A DNA stretch of 64,000 nt from Bradyrhizobium diversitatis (GTDB lineage: Bacteria > Pseudomonadota > Alphaproteobacteria > Rhizobiales > Xanthobacteraceae), in assembly GCF_016031635.1 (NCBI RefSeq), contig NZ_JACEGD010000006.1, positions 1-64,000 of the forward strand, written 5' to 3'. Numbering within the stretch: position 1 is the stretch's first letter; each line of letters begins with the position of its first letter. The position numbers and the translations under genes are program-made. A model generated the notes under the pieces. The model saw only the letters and a list, made by a program, of their open reading frames with translations. It had not been told where the DNA came from and ran no database searches. Below, piece by piece: positions 42,066 to 49,808 of this stretch.

Positions 42066-42760
42066 TGCTCGAAGTCAGGAACCTCCACGCTTATTACGGC
42101 AAGAGCCACATTCTCCAGGGCGTTGACCTCGATGTCGCCGCTGGCGAAGTGGTGAGCCTGCTCGGCCGCAACGGAGTCGGGCGTTCGACCACGGTCAAGG
42201 CGATCATGGGCGAGGTCGTTCCGCAGGGCACGATCCGCTTCAAGGGCAAGGACATTGCGGGCCTGCCGAGCTACAAGATCGCGCGCCTCGGGCTCGGCTA
42301 CGTTCCCGAGCATCGCGACATCTTTCCGAGCTTGACGGTGCGACAGAATCTTTTGCTCGGCATCAAGGACACGCGACGACCGGGCAAATGGCGGCTGCAG
42401 GACATGCTCGACATGTTTCCCAACCTCGCCGCGCGCGCCGACGCGCCTGCTGGGGTCCTCTCGGGCGGCGAGAAGCAGATGTTGACGACATGCCGCACGT
42501 TGATGGGTGATCCTGATCTCATCATGATCGACGAGCCGACGGAGGGGCTCGCGCCGCTGATCGTGCAACAGGTGGGAGACCTCATCGTCCGCATCGCGCA
42601 AGCCGGGGTCGCGATCCTGCTCGTCGAGCAGAAGCTATCGATCGCGATGCGCATCTCGAAGCGCGTCTACATCATGGGACACGGTCGCGTGGTTTTTGAA
42701 GGCACGCCGGACCAACTCAGGGCGAACGCGGCGGTTCGCCAGGAGTGGCTCGAGGTTTGA
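42065..42760 (+). CDS. liv-type ABC transporter ATPase, LivF family, altered Walker A (system 2)
   Basis: ATPase of 231 residues. Overall LivF sequence is well kept: YYGKSHILQGVDLDV, LGYVPEHRDIFPSLTVRQNL, signature LSGGEKQML, Walker B LIMIDEPTEGLAP, VEQK. The Walker A motif reads GRNGVGRSTT: the invariant phosphate-binding Lys is Arg40, codon CGT at 42182-42184. Changing a Lys codon to CGT takes at least two base changes, so a single sequencing error is unlikely. The neighbouring residues are intact, so ATP binding may persist with weak hydrolysis, making an asymmetric LivG/LivF pair. A start one base into the livG stop indicates coupled translation. Confidence 0.92.
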   Translation: MLEVRNLHAYYGKSHILQGVDLDVAAGEVVSLLGRNGVGRSTTVKAIMGEVVPQGTIRFKGKDIAGLPSYKIARLGLGYVPEHRDIFPSLTVRQNLLLGIKDTRRPGKWRLQDMLDMFPNLAARADAPAGVLSGGEKQMLTTCRTLMGDPDLIMIDEPTEGLAPLIVQQVGDLIVRIAQAGVAILLVEQKLSIAMRISKRVYIMGHGRVVFEGTPDQLRANAAVRQEWLEV

Positions 42761-42835
42761 ATCTATTGTGAGACGGATCGTTCAACGGGTGCAACAGCGC
42801 ACACGTCCCGAGTTCGGCTGCAGCTCTCGCAATCC

Positions 42836-44911
42836 ATGAACCTTCGGAATTTGATGATGGCAGCTCCCTACGTTCCTCAAATGGCCCTGTATCGTCAATG
42901 GCTCGGGGATACGCGCGGCCTTGTCTTCTCGAGCTACGAAGAGATGCGGCAATGGTCGGTGCGCGATCTCGACGGGTTCTGGCGCAGCATTTGGGACTAT
43001 TACGATCTGCAATCTCCGACGCCGTTTGCCGCCGTGATTGCCGAGCGCAAAATGCCGAATGCGGTGTGGTTTCCCGGCGCGCAGGTGAATTACGCCAGGC
43101 AGGTGTTCCGGCATGTCGCGGCAGCAGACGCAGCCGGGCTGCCCGCCATCGTCAGCGGCGGTGAGGACGGCAGTCTCACGGAGACGAGCTGGCCGGAGCT
43201 GCGGCGCAAGGCAGCGGCGCTCGCGCTCGATCTGAAGGACAAGGGCGTGTGCCCCGGCGACCGCGTCGCAGCCCATCTGCCGAACATCCCCGAGACCATC
43301 GTTGCGTTCCTGGCGACAGCCAGCATCGGCGCAATCTGGAGCGTCTGTGCGCCCGACATGGCGGCGCCTGCGGTGATCGACCGCTTCAAGCAGATCGAAC
43401 CGAAGGTGCTGATCGCCTGCGACGCCGTCACTTATGCCGGCCGGCGGCATGACCGTCGCGACGTCGTCGGCGAGCTCAGGCGGTCCCTGCCGACCGTCGA
43501 GCACGTCATCCTGCACAGCGAAGCCGGCGCAGCTGCGGCGCCGGACGCGCTGCTCTCCGACATTCTCGCCAGAACGGGCGCGGCCATCGATGCCTTCGAG
43601 CCGATCTGGCTGCCGTTCGATCATCCGCTCTGGATCGTCTATTCCAGCGGCACGACCGGCCTGCCGAAGCCGATCGTGCACGGCCATGGCGGCATCATCA
43701 TCGTGGTGCTCGCGCTTCTGGGGCTGCACAACGACATCGGCTGTTCCTATCACCAGAATTCCTTCGGCGAGCGTTATCACTGGTACAGCTCGACCGGCTG
43801 GATCATGTGGAACAGCCAGGTCGGCGGCCTGCTCAGCGGGACCACCTGCTGCATCTTCGACGGCAGCCCGGCCGGCGCGAAGGACAAGCCGGACTGGACC
43901 ACGCTGTGGCGCTTCGTCGCGCGATCGAAGTCGACCTTCTTCGGGGCGGGCGCGGCGTTCTTCGCGAACTGCGCCAAGGCCGAGATCGACCTTGCCGCCG
44001 CCGGCGATCTTTCGCAGCTGCGTTGCCTCGGCTCGACCGGCTCGCCCCTTAGCGCCGACACGCAGGCTTGGTTCAACGCGCGCTTCGCTGCGTTGTCGAG
44101 GACGAACGGCAGCAAAGCTCAGGCCGACATCTGGTGGGCGAACATTTCCGGCGGGACCGACTTCGCCGGCGCCTTCATCGGCGGCAACCGCGAGCTGCCG
44201 CAGACGCCGGGCGCTATGCAGTGCCGGCTGCTGGGCGCGGCCGTGGAGGCTTTCAACGAACAGGGGCACGCCGTCATCGACGAGGTCGGCGAGCTCGTCT
44301 GTACCGAGCCGATGCCGTCGATGCCGCTCTATTTCTGGAACGACGAGGGTGGGGCGCGCTATCGCGCGAGCTATTTCGAAACCTATCCGGACGATTTCGA
44401 CGGCAGCGGGCGCGGTCCGGCGTGGCGGCACGGCGACTGGCTCAAGGTCAATCCGGATGGCTCCTGTATCATCTATGGCCGCAGTGATGCCACCATCAAC
44501 CGGCACGGCCTGCGCATGGGTACGAGCGAGCTCTATTCCGCAATCGAGTCGCTGCCCGAGGTGCTCGACTCCCTCGTCGTGGATCTCGAATATCTCGGCC
44601 GCGACAGTTACATGCCGCTGTTCGTTGTGTTGCGCGACGGCATTGCGCTCGATGCGGCGATGCAGGCGAAGATCAACAAGGCGATCGAGACCGGCCTGTC
44701 GCGGCGCTTTCTGCCGAACGAGATTTTCGCCGTCGCCGAGATTCCGCGGACGCTGTCCGGCAAGAAGCAGGAGCTGCCGATCAAGAAGCTGCTGCTCGGC
44801 CAGTCCGTGGAGAAGGTCATCAACAGGGAAGCGATGGCCAATCCCGGCTGTCTGGATTGGTATCTCGATTTCGCAGCGATGCACCTGAAGAGGGTCGCAG
44901 GAGCGGCTTGA
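42836..44911 (+). CDS. aacS: Acetoacetate-CoA ligase (acetoacetyl-CoA synthetase)
   Basis: Cytoplasmic enzyme of 691 residues activating acetoacetate with ATP and CoA. It belongs to the acyl-adenylate family: P-loop-like YSSGTTGLPKPIVHGHGG (about 277-294), WANISGGTDFAGAF in the adenylate-binding core, HGDWLKVNPDGSCIIYGRSDATIN in the hinge, and the C-terminal catalytic Lys region RTLSGKKQELPIKKLL. The N-terminal ACAS_N-like segment (SVRDLDGFWRSIWDYY, PGAQVNYARQVF) separates it from other acyl-CoA ligases and fits the AacS length. It follows the second ABC operon by 75 bases on the same strand, so co-transcription is possible. Alternative starts are M7 and M8. It links imported carbon or ketone bodies to acetyl-CoA. 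Confidence 0.93.
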   Translation: MNLRNLMMAAPYVPQMALYRQWLGDTRGLVFSSYEEMRQWSVRDLDGFWRSIWDYYDLQSPTPFAAVIAERKMPNAVWFPGAQVNYARQVFRHVAAADAAGLPAIVSGGEDGSLTETSWPELRRKAAALALDLKDKGVCPGDRVAAHLPNIPETIVAFLATASIGAIWSVCAPDMAAPAVIDRFKQIEPKVLIACDAVTYAGRRHDRRDVVGELRRSLPTVEHVILHSEAGAAAAPDALLSDILARTGAAIDAFEPIWLPFDHPLWIVYSSGTTGLPKPIVHGHGGIIIVVLALLGLHNDIGCSYHQNSFGERYHWYSSTGWIMWNSQVGGLLSGTTCCIFDGSPAGAKDKPDWTTLWRFVARSKSTFFGAGAAFFANCAKAEIDLAAAGDLSQLRCLGSTGSPLSADTQAWFNARFAALSRTNGSKAQADIWWANISGGTDFAGAFIGGNRELPQTPGAMQCRLLGAAVEAFNEQGHAVIDEVGELVCTEPMPSMPLYFWNDEGGARYRASYFETYPDDFDGSGRGPAWRHGDWLKVNPDGSCIIYGRSDATINRHGLRMGTSELYSAIESLPEVLDSLVVDLEYLGRDSYMPLFVVLRDGIALDAAMQAKINKAIETGLSRRFLPNEIFAVAEIPRTLSGKKQELPIKKLLLGQSVEKVINREAMANPGCLDWYLDFAAMHLKRVAGAA

Positions 44912-45062
44912 CCGCGATGGGTACGGCATCTGCGACCACTGCGCAGGCACGCCGAGGAGTGGTTCCACCCGTAGGGTGCTGTGTGGACTTCGCGCGCGCA
45001 GTTCGAGCGATCCGGGCCGCGAGCTTGCGTGGTCCGGACCAATCGGCGCGGTGCACGCGGAC

Positions 45063-45449
45063 CTAGCTGCAGCTCAGCGGCAAGGGTTGGGCCGGATGCA
45101 GCTCGTACCAGTCATAGCAATCCGGATAGCCGTAGAATCCATATCCGGACCGGAAGCGGTCAAAACGGTGAAACGCGTGCTGCCGGAAGCCGCCGGTTGC
45201 GACATGATGGCCGAAGCCGAGGTGCTCGCCGCCGAATCGGGCTCCGCCGCCGAATCCGCCAGCATGTCCCATGCCGCCGAAATGCGCGCCGCCACCGAAG
45301 CCCATGTGGCCGCCGCCAAAGCCCATATGCCCGCCTCCGAAGCCACCGCCGCCGTGGCCACCGCCACCGCCGCCATGTGCCTCGGCCGTTCCGACCGCCA
45401 GTGCTGAGGCAAGCGCCGCTGTCGCCATGATCATCAATGCGCGTTTCAT
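45063..45449 (-). CDS. Exported Gly/His-rich protein (128 aa)
   Basis: A signal peptide (about 1-24, ending GTAEA-H) is followed by a long Gly-rich segment (about 25-85) in which short units such as GGGHMGFGG recur. Histidines occur every few residues and Met is frequent, suiting binding of Ni, Cu or Zn or a flexible surface protein. The C-terminal part is aromatic with two cysteines (YPDCYDWYELHP... SCS), probably a disulfide. The ATG at 45449 has AAAGGAA eight bases upstream. The nearest genes give no functional clue. Such low-complexity exported proteins are common in Bradyrhizobium; function unknown. Confidence 0.75.
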   Translation of the reverse strand: MKRALMIMATAALASALAVGTAEAHGGGGGGHGGGGFGGGHMGFGGGHMGFGGGAHFGGMGHAGGFGGGARFGGEHLGFGHHVATGGFRQHAFHRFDRFRSGYGFYGYPDCYDWYELHPAQPLPLSCS

Positions 45450-45717
45450 GAGGGATTCCTTTCGTGTCCGGATGCCCGGCGGCCAATGCCGTCGCCTCAG
45501 CGTCGTGCCGCCAGCAAATCCTGTCTTGAAGGGAAGATAGGAAGGTCGTGCGGCAATCCCACTGAATTCGATTTCAGGAGCGGGGCGCTGCGCATCGGCG
45601 AGGTGATCCGCCGACGCGACTACCGAGCGTGGACGGGGTCAACGTCAGGCTCGACCCCATCGTGAAAGGCGGCGGCCGAGCGAGGCACCCGCCCGGCCGG
45701 CCGCGACGTCGTCGGGA

Positions 45718-45963
45718 TCAGAAGCTGCCGGTGCCCGGCTCACAGGGAACGTTGTTGCCGGTCCACGGCGCCGTCGCAAACGCGCCGACACGGGGCGCTG
45801 GAACGCAGGCGCGGCCGGTCTGATAGACCGACCCGTACGATGCAACCGGATCGGCTTGCATTGCGGATGGGCGGACGTCGGTTTGGCGCTCCCGCGCCAT
45901 GGCGGGTCCACCGAGCATGGCGACTGCGATCAGTCCGGTCGACAAGAGCTTGAGAGTGGTCAT
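45718..45963 (-). CDS. Small exported protein, paralogue A (81 aa)
   Basis: A signal peptide beginning MTTLKLLSTGLIAVAMLGG and ending PAMARE is followed by a polar middle and a conserved C-terminal block, RACVPAPRVGAFATAPW...VPCEP. Two cysteines in the mature part may form a disulfide in the periplasm. The start at ATG 45963 is set by AAGGAGA seven bases upstream. A second copy of this protein family lies at 55296-55529 on the same strand, sharing the start, signal peptide and C-terminal block. Function unknown. Confidence 0.75.
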   Translation of the reverse strand: MTTLKLLSTGLIAVAMLGGPAMARERQTDVRPSAMQADPVASYGSVYQTGRACVPAPRVGAFATAPWTGNNVPCEPGTGSF

Positions 45964-46447
45964 TTGGCTTCTCCTTTGATGAAAGCTGGCAGTCCAAGCC
46001 GGCCTGTGAAGGAGGTGCGGACGAACGCGCGGCGGCAAAACGCACGAATTGCTCACCCGTGTTCAATGGACCGTGATCCCGTCCTTGCCGGCAAGCACGA
46101 TCGTGCAAACTCGCAACGTTTCGATCCTGGCGCGTAACAGCAGCCTCGCTGAAGACATATCTGCTGGAGCGTCCTGCTGCATGGAGATGAGAGATGATCA
46201 CTGCGACAGCACATTCGATCGCCTTCGCGCCGCCGCCAGCAGTGACCGTGCTGCCGGGCGCTCTGAAATGCAATTTAATGGTGCTTTATCCCACGCAGGA
46301 TTACTTCTGTCGCGAGACAGCGGTGCGTGGCATGCCGGTCCTGCCTCGCGTGTTCGGCCCGGGCGGGCATTGAACATGTCGTCGCAGATCACCGAGCCCA
46401 TGCTTCGCCGCCGGTCTCGAGGCCTCGCGGGACGTGGAACCAGCACA
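45964..46447. other. Divergent intergenic region; adjacent palindromes
   Basis: No convincing gene in 484 bases between the exported protein and the response regulator. The frame of the regulator stays open upstream but lacks family similarity there. Two perfect palindromes lie side by side, TTGCCGGCAA (46085-46094) and GCACGATCGTGC (46095-46106), about 130 bases from the exported-protein start and 340 from the regulator. They may be a binding site or part of a hairpin. Confidence 0.4.
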
Positions 46448-47125
46448 ATGACGCGGATTCTCCTGATCGAGGATGATGCCGAGACCGCCGACGCGATCGT
46501 GGCCGAACTCACCGAGCGCGGGTTCGAGGTGCGATGGGCGCCCGACGGAATCGGCGGTCTCGATCGGGCGCGTGAATCGTCTCCCGATGCCCTGATCGTC
46601 GATCGCATGCTGCCCGGAATGGACGGGCTGACCGTCATCGAGGCCTTGCGCAAGGACCAGGTCAGGACGCCCGTCCTGGTGCTGAGCGCGCTCGGCGCGG
46701 TCGACGACAGGGTGCGCGGGTTGCGCGTCGGCGGAGACGACTATCTCACCAAGCCGTTCGCGCTGATCGAGCTCGTCGCCCGGGTGGAGGCGTTGCTGCG
46801 GCGTCCGATCGACAGCCGCGAGACCACGTTGTGCGCCGGGCCGCTGGAGCTCGACCTGATCGAGCGGACCGCGCGGCGAGGCGAGCGCGAGATCGATCTG
46901 CTGCCGCGCGAATTCCGCCTGCTCGAATACATGATGCGCCGAAGCGATCAGCTGCTGACCCGGGCGATGCTGCTCGAGGAGGTCTGGAACTACAAATTCG
47001 TTCCGGCAACCACCAATCTCATCGACGTGCACATGGGCCGCCTTCGTCACAAGGTCGACGGCCCCGGCGAGACGCAGCTGATCCACAACGTTCGCGGCTC
47101 CGGCTTCGTGCTGCGAACTCGTTAA
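46448..47125 (+). CDS. OmpR-family response regulator
   Basis: Two-domain regulator of 225 residues. The receiver has acidic Asp9/Asp10, phosphorylated Asp52 (DALIVDRMLPGMDG), Ser/Thr switch VLVLSALG and Lys in DDYLTKPF. The winged-helix DNA-binding domain (about 130-222) shows DLIERTARRGEREIDLLPREFRLLEYMM, RAMLLEEVWNY and the wing VRGSGFVLR. ATG 46448 (MTRILLIEDD) is used because the receiver starts there; upstream frame is not part of the family. The cognate sensor kinase follows 16 bases later. The RND pump and sigma factor next downstream are plausible targets, as for other OmpR/histidine-kinase pairs beside efflux genes. Confidence 0.93.
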   Translation: MTRILLIEDDAETADAIVAELTERGFEVRWAPDGIGGLDRARESSPDALIVDRMLPGMDGLTVIEALRKDQVRTPVLVLSALGAVDDRVRGLRVGGDDYLTKPFALIELVARVEALLRRPIDSRETTLCAGPLELDLIERTARRGEREIDLLPREFRLLEYMMRRSDQLLTRAMLLEEVWNYKFVPATTNLIDVHMGRLRHKVDGPGETQLIHNVRGSGFVLRTR

Positions 47126-47141
47126 CAGGTTCGGCGGATCG

Positions 47142-48566
47142 ATGCGCCAGATTCAGTTCATTCGTTCGAACACGTTCCTGTGGGCCGCGGCGATAGCAGC
47201 CACGCTGGCGTTGTTCGTCGCCGCCCTGTTCGCCTTCATCTACTGGAAGATCGACGACTACCTGATCATGCGATCCGACCGCATGATTGCAACGCAGCTC
47301 AACTTCATGGCCGAGCTGCCGCCCGGCCGTCTCATCGACGCGATCTCCGATCATCTCAAGCAGGATTCGCGAGGCGTGCAATATGCCGGCCTGTTCGATG
47401 CCGCAGGGACCCGGCTTGCCGGCAACATCGCGCGATTGCCATCAAAGCTCGATTTCGGCGGACCGGTCCGGAGCGTGCGGCTCATACGGGACGGGCCGTC
47501 GGCGGTCCACGATGCCGTCGTCAAGGCCGCGGGCAGGCGGCTCGGCGACGGCCACATCCTCGTGATCGGGCGGAATGTCGATGAGACGCGCGAGATATCC
47601 ATCGTCGTCGGACAAGCGCTGCTGCTCGGCCTGCTGCCGGCATTCTGCCTCTGCCTGCTGGCCGGGGCCTGGCTGAGCGTCCGCGCCCAGAGGCGCGTGG
47701 AGCAGGTGAACCAGAGGGTCCAGCGTATCGTGGCCGGCGATCTCCGCGAGCGGCTCCCACAGACCAACGCGGACGATCCGTTCGCGCGGCTGGCCAGGAT
47801 CGTCAACGGCATGCTCGACGAGATGGAGACCACGATCAACGCGCTGGCCGGTGTCGGCAACGATATCGCTCACGATCTCAGGACACCGCTCACGCGAGCC
47901 CGCCTGGCGCTGGAGCGCGGGCGCACACATGCGGCCACGCTGGAGGACCTTCAGGACATCGTGGACAAGGCAATGGCCGGAATCGACCAATCGCTCGCAA
48001 TCATCACTGCGCTGCTGCGCCTGGCCGAAATCGAGAGCAGCAGCCGTACGGCCGGCTTCGGCGATGTCGCGCTCGACGAGATCCTGCGACAGGTGTGCGA
48101 CGTCTACGAACCCATTGCCGAAGACAAGGATATCGACATCGACGTCGAGATCGACCGCAAAGTGCAGGTGCGGGGTGATCGGGACCTGCTGTTCGAGGCG
48201 GTTGCCAATCTCGTGGACAATGCCGTCAAGTTCACCCCCGCGGGCGGACGAGTGACGCTCGAGCTGATGTCGGACGACAGGGCCGCGCTCGTGCGCGTGA
48301 GCGATACCGGCCCTGGCATCGGCGAGTCGGAGCGCGAGGCGGTGCTGCGTCGGTTCTATCGCTCCGACAAGATGCGCAACACGCCGGGAGTGGGACTGGG
48401 ACTGAGCCTCGTCGCTGCGATTCTGAAGCTGCACGGCTTCTGCCTGACCATTTGCCCGGCACCCGGCGGACGGGTGGAGATCCTCGCCACGACGGGCGCG
48501 ATATCACACGAAGCCGCGGCATCGGCGCCGGTTCGTTCGCTTCACGCGAGCCTCGCGCCGATGTGA
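47142..48566 (+). CDS. HAMP-domain sensor histidine kinase
   Basis: Inner-membrane sensor of 474 residues. TM1 (about 13-34) and TM2 (about 160-182) flank a periplasmic domain of about 125 residues; HAMP follows (RRVEQVNQRVQRIVAGDLRERLP in pieces). The HisKA H-box is NDIAHDLRTPLTR with phospho-acceptor His244. The ATPase domain has the N-box NLVDNAVKFTP, G1 VSDTGPGI, F-box RFYRSD and G2 GVGLGLSLV, all intact. It is paired with the OmpR regulator upstream. The periplasmic domain is not one I recognise, so the signal is unknown; membrane stress or toxic compounds would suit the neighbouring efflux pump. Confidence 0.94.
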   Translation: MRQIQFIRSNTFLWAAAIAATLALFVAALFAFIYWKIDDYLIMRSDRMIATQLNFMAELPPGRLIDAISDHLKQDSRGVQYAGLFDAAGTRLAGNIARLPSKLDFGGPVRSVRLIRDGPSAVHDAVVKAAGRRLGDGHILVIGRNVDETREISIVVGQALLLGLLPAFCLCLLAGAWLSVRAQRRVEQVNQRVQRIVAGDLRERLPQTNADDPFARLARIVNGMLDEMETTINALAGVGNDIAHDLRTPLTRARLALERGRTHAATLEDLQDIVDKAMAGIDQSLAIITALLRLAEIESSSRTAGFGDVALDEILRQVCDVYEPIAEDKDIDIDVEIDRKVQVRGDRDLLFEAVANLVDNAVKFTPAGGRVTLELMSDDRAALVRVSDTGPGIGESEREAVLRRFYRSDKMRNTPGVGLGLSLVAAILKLHGFCLTICPAPGGRVEILATTGAISHEAAASAPVRSLHASLAPM

Positions 48567-48713
48567 CCGCCGATGCCACGTGCGAGACGTGCGAAGCGGA
48601 AAGAGCGGTGGGATCTCTGAAAGCGAATTCAGGCTTGTTAAGTGCAGTTTACTGGCGCCGTCAGTCGGAGGCTTCTTACGTTCCGCTTGCCGGTTCGAAT
48701 GTGGGAGCAAAAG

Positions 48714-49748
48714 ATGCCAATGCGACATGCGGGTTTGAGCAGGATCGATACGGCTGAGCCGGGCAGGCGTACGGCGGCCGCTGTGTTCAATGCGTATTCC
48801 TCGGTCATCGGCCGGTACGACCTGCTCGAACGCGAGCAGGAGCAGCAGCTTGCGCGTCGCTGGCAGGAGACGAGGGACGGCGACGCCGCGAACGCGCTCG
48901 TCACGAGCCACCTCCGGCTCGCCGCCAAGGTCGCGCGGAGCTACAGGGGATACGGCCTTCCGTTCGCCGATCTCATGGCCGAGGCCAATCTCGGGCTGGT
49001 GATTGCCGCGTCGCGGTTCGAGCCCGACCGAAACTCGCGATTTTCCACCTATGCGACGTGGTGGATCAAGGCCGCCATCCACGAATACATCCTGCGCTCC
49101 TGGTCGCTGGTCAAGATCGGAACAACGGCCGCTCAAAAGAAACTGTTCTTCCGGCTTCGCGGCGAGATGAGAAAGGCTGGCCAGAGCGGGATGGCGCGGC
49201 TAACCCCCGATGTCGCCGAGGCGATTGCCACCAGGCTCGAAGTTTCGGCGCGCGAAGTGATGGAGATGGATTGCCGCCTGCACGGCGACCTGTCGCTGAA
49301 TGCGTGGGTTGGCGGCGACGAGCAGGGTACCGAGTGGGAGGCCTTGCTTGTGGACGAGGCGAGCGACGCCGAGACCATCCTTGCCGATCAGGATCAGATG
49401 GAACATCGGACCGATGCCCTGCGCATTGCGCTGAATGGCCTCACGGGGCGCGAGCGGCGCGTGCTGGAGGCAAGGCGGCTGGCGGAGCATCCCCCGACGC
49501 TCGATCAGCTCGCCCGCGAGCTTTCGATCTCCAGCGAGCGCGTTCGGCAGATCGAGATTCGCGCCTTTGCAAAGGTCAGGCGTGCCGCCATCCGTGCCAC
49601 CCTGGAGCCCGCGGCCGCCCGCGGACAGGGGCGGCGCGCGGCGTCGTCTCTGTCGCCACCCACCCGTCCCGACACTATCTCGAGCGTGAGGCGTTCGCAT
49701 CGACGTGAACGATCGAGAGGTCACGATGCTGAACTCGATTTCATTTGA
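48714..49748 (+). CDS. RpoH-like (sigma-32 group) RNA polymerase sigma factor
   Basis: Alternative sigma factor of 344 residues. Region 2 shows HLRLAAKVARSYRGYGLPFADLMAEANLGLVIAASRFEPDRNSRFSTYATWWIKAAI in pieces, with the core-binding and -10 recognition helices. The RpoH box QKKLFFRLR (141-149) is the feature separating heat-shock sigma factors from RpoD. Region 4 is PTLDQLARELSISSERVRQIEIRAFAKVRRA. A basic, Ser/Arg-rich tail of about 50 residues after region 4 (RSHRRERSRGHD) is longer than usual. ATG 48714 is chosen because GGGAG lies seven bases upstream. It lies between the two-component system and the efflux operon, so it may control or be controlled by them. Rhizobia commonly have several rpoH copies. 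Confidence 0.9.
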   Translation: MPMRHAGLSRIDTAEPGRRTAAAVFNAYSSVIGRYDLLEREQEQQLARRWQETRDGDAANALVTSHLRLAAKVARSYRGYGLPFADLMAEANLGLVIAASRFEPDRNSRFSTYATWWIKAAIHEYILRSWSLVKIGTTAAQKKLFFRLRGEMRKAGQSGMARLTPDVAEAIATRLEVSAREVMEMDCRLHGDLSLNAWVGGDEQGTEWEALLVDEASDAETILADQDQMEHRTDALRIALNGLTGRERRVLEARRLAEHPPTLDQLARELSISSERVRQIEIRAFAKVRRAAIRATLEPAAARGQGRRAASSLSPPTRPDTISSVRRSHRRERSRGHDAELDFI

Positions 49749-49808
49749 ACGGTCAAGCATCGTCGCCATCTGAAAATTTCCCGCAACCTGCTCGAAGTAG
49801 TTGTCTCC

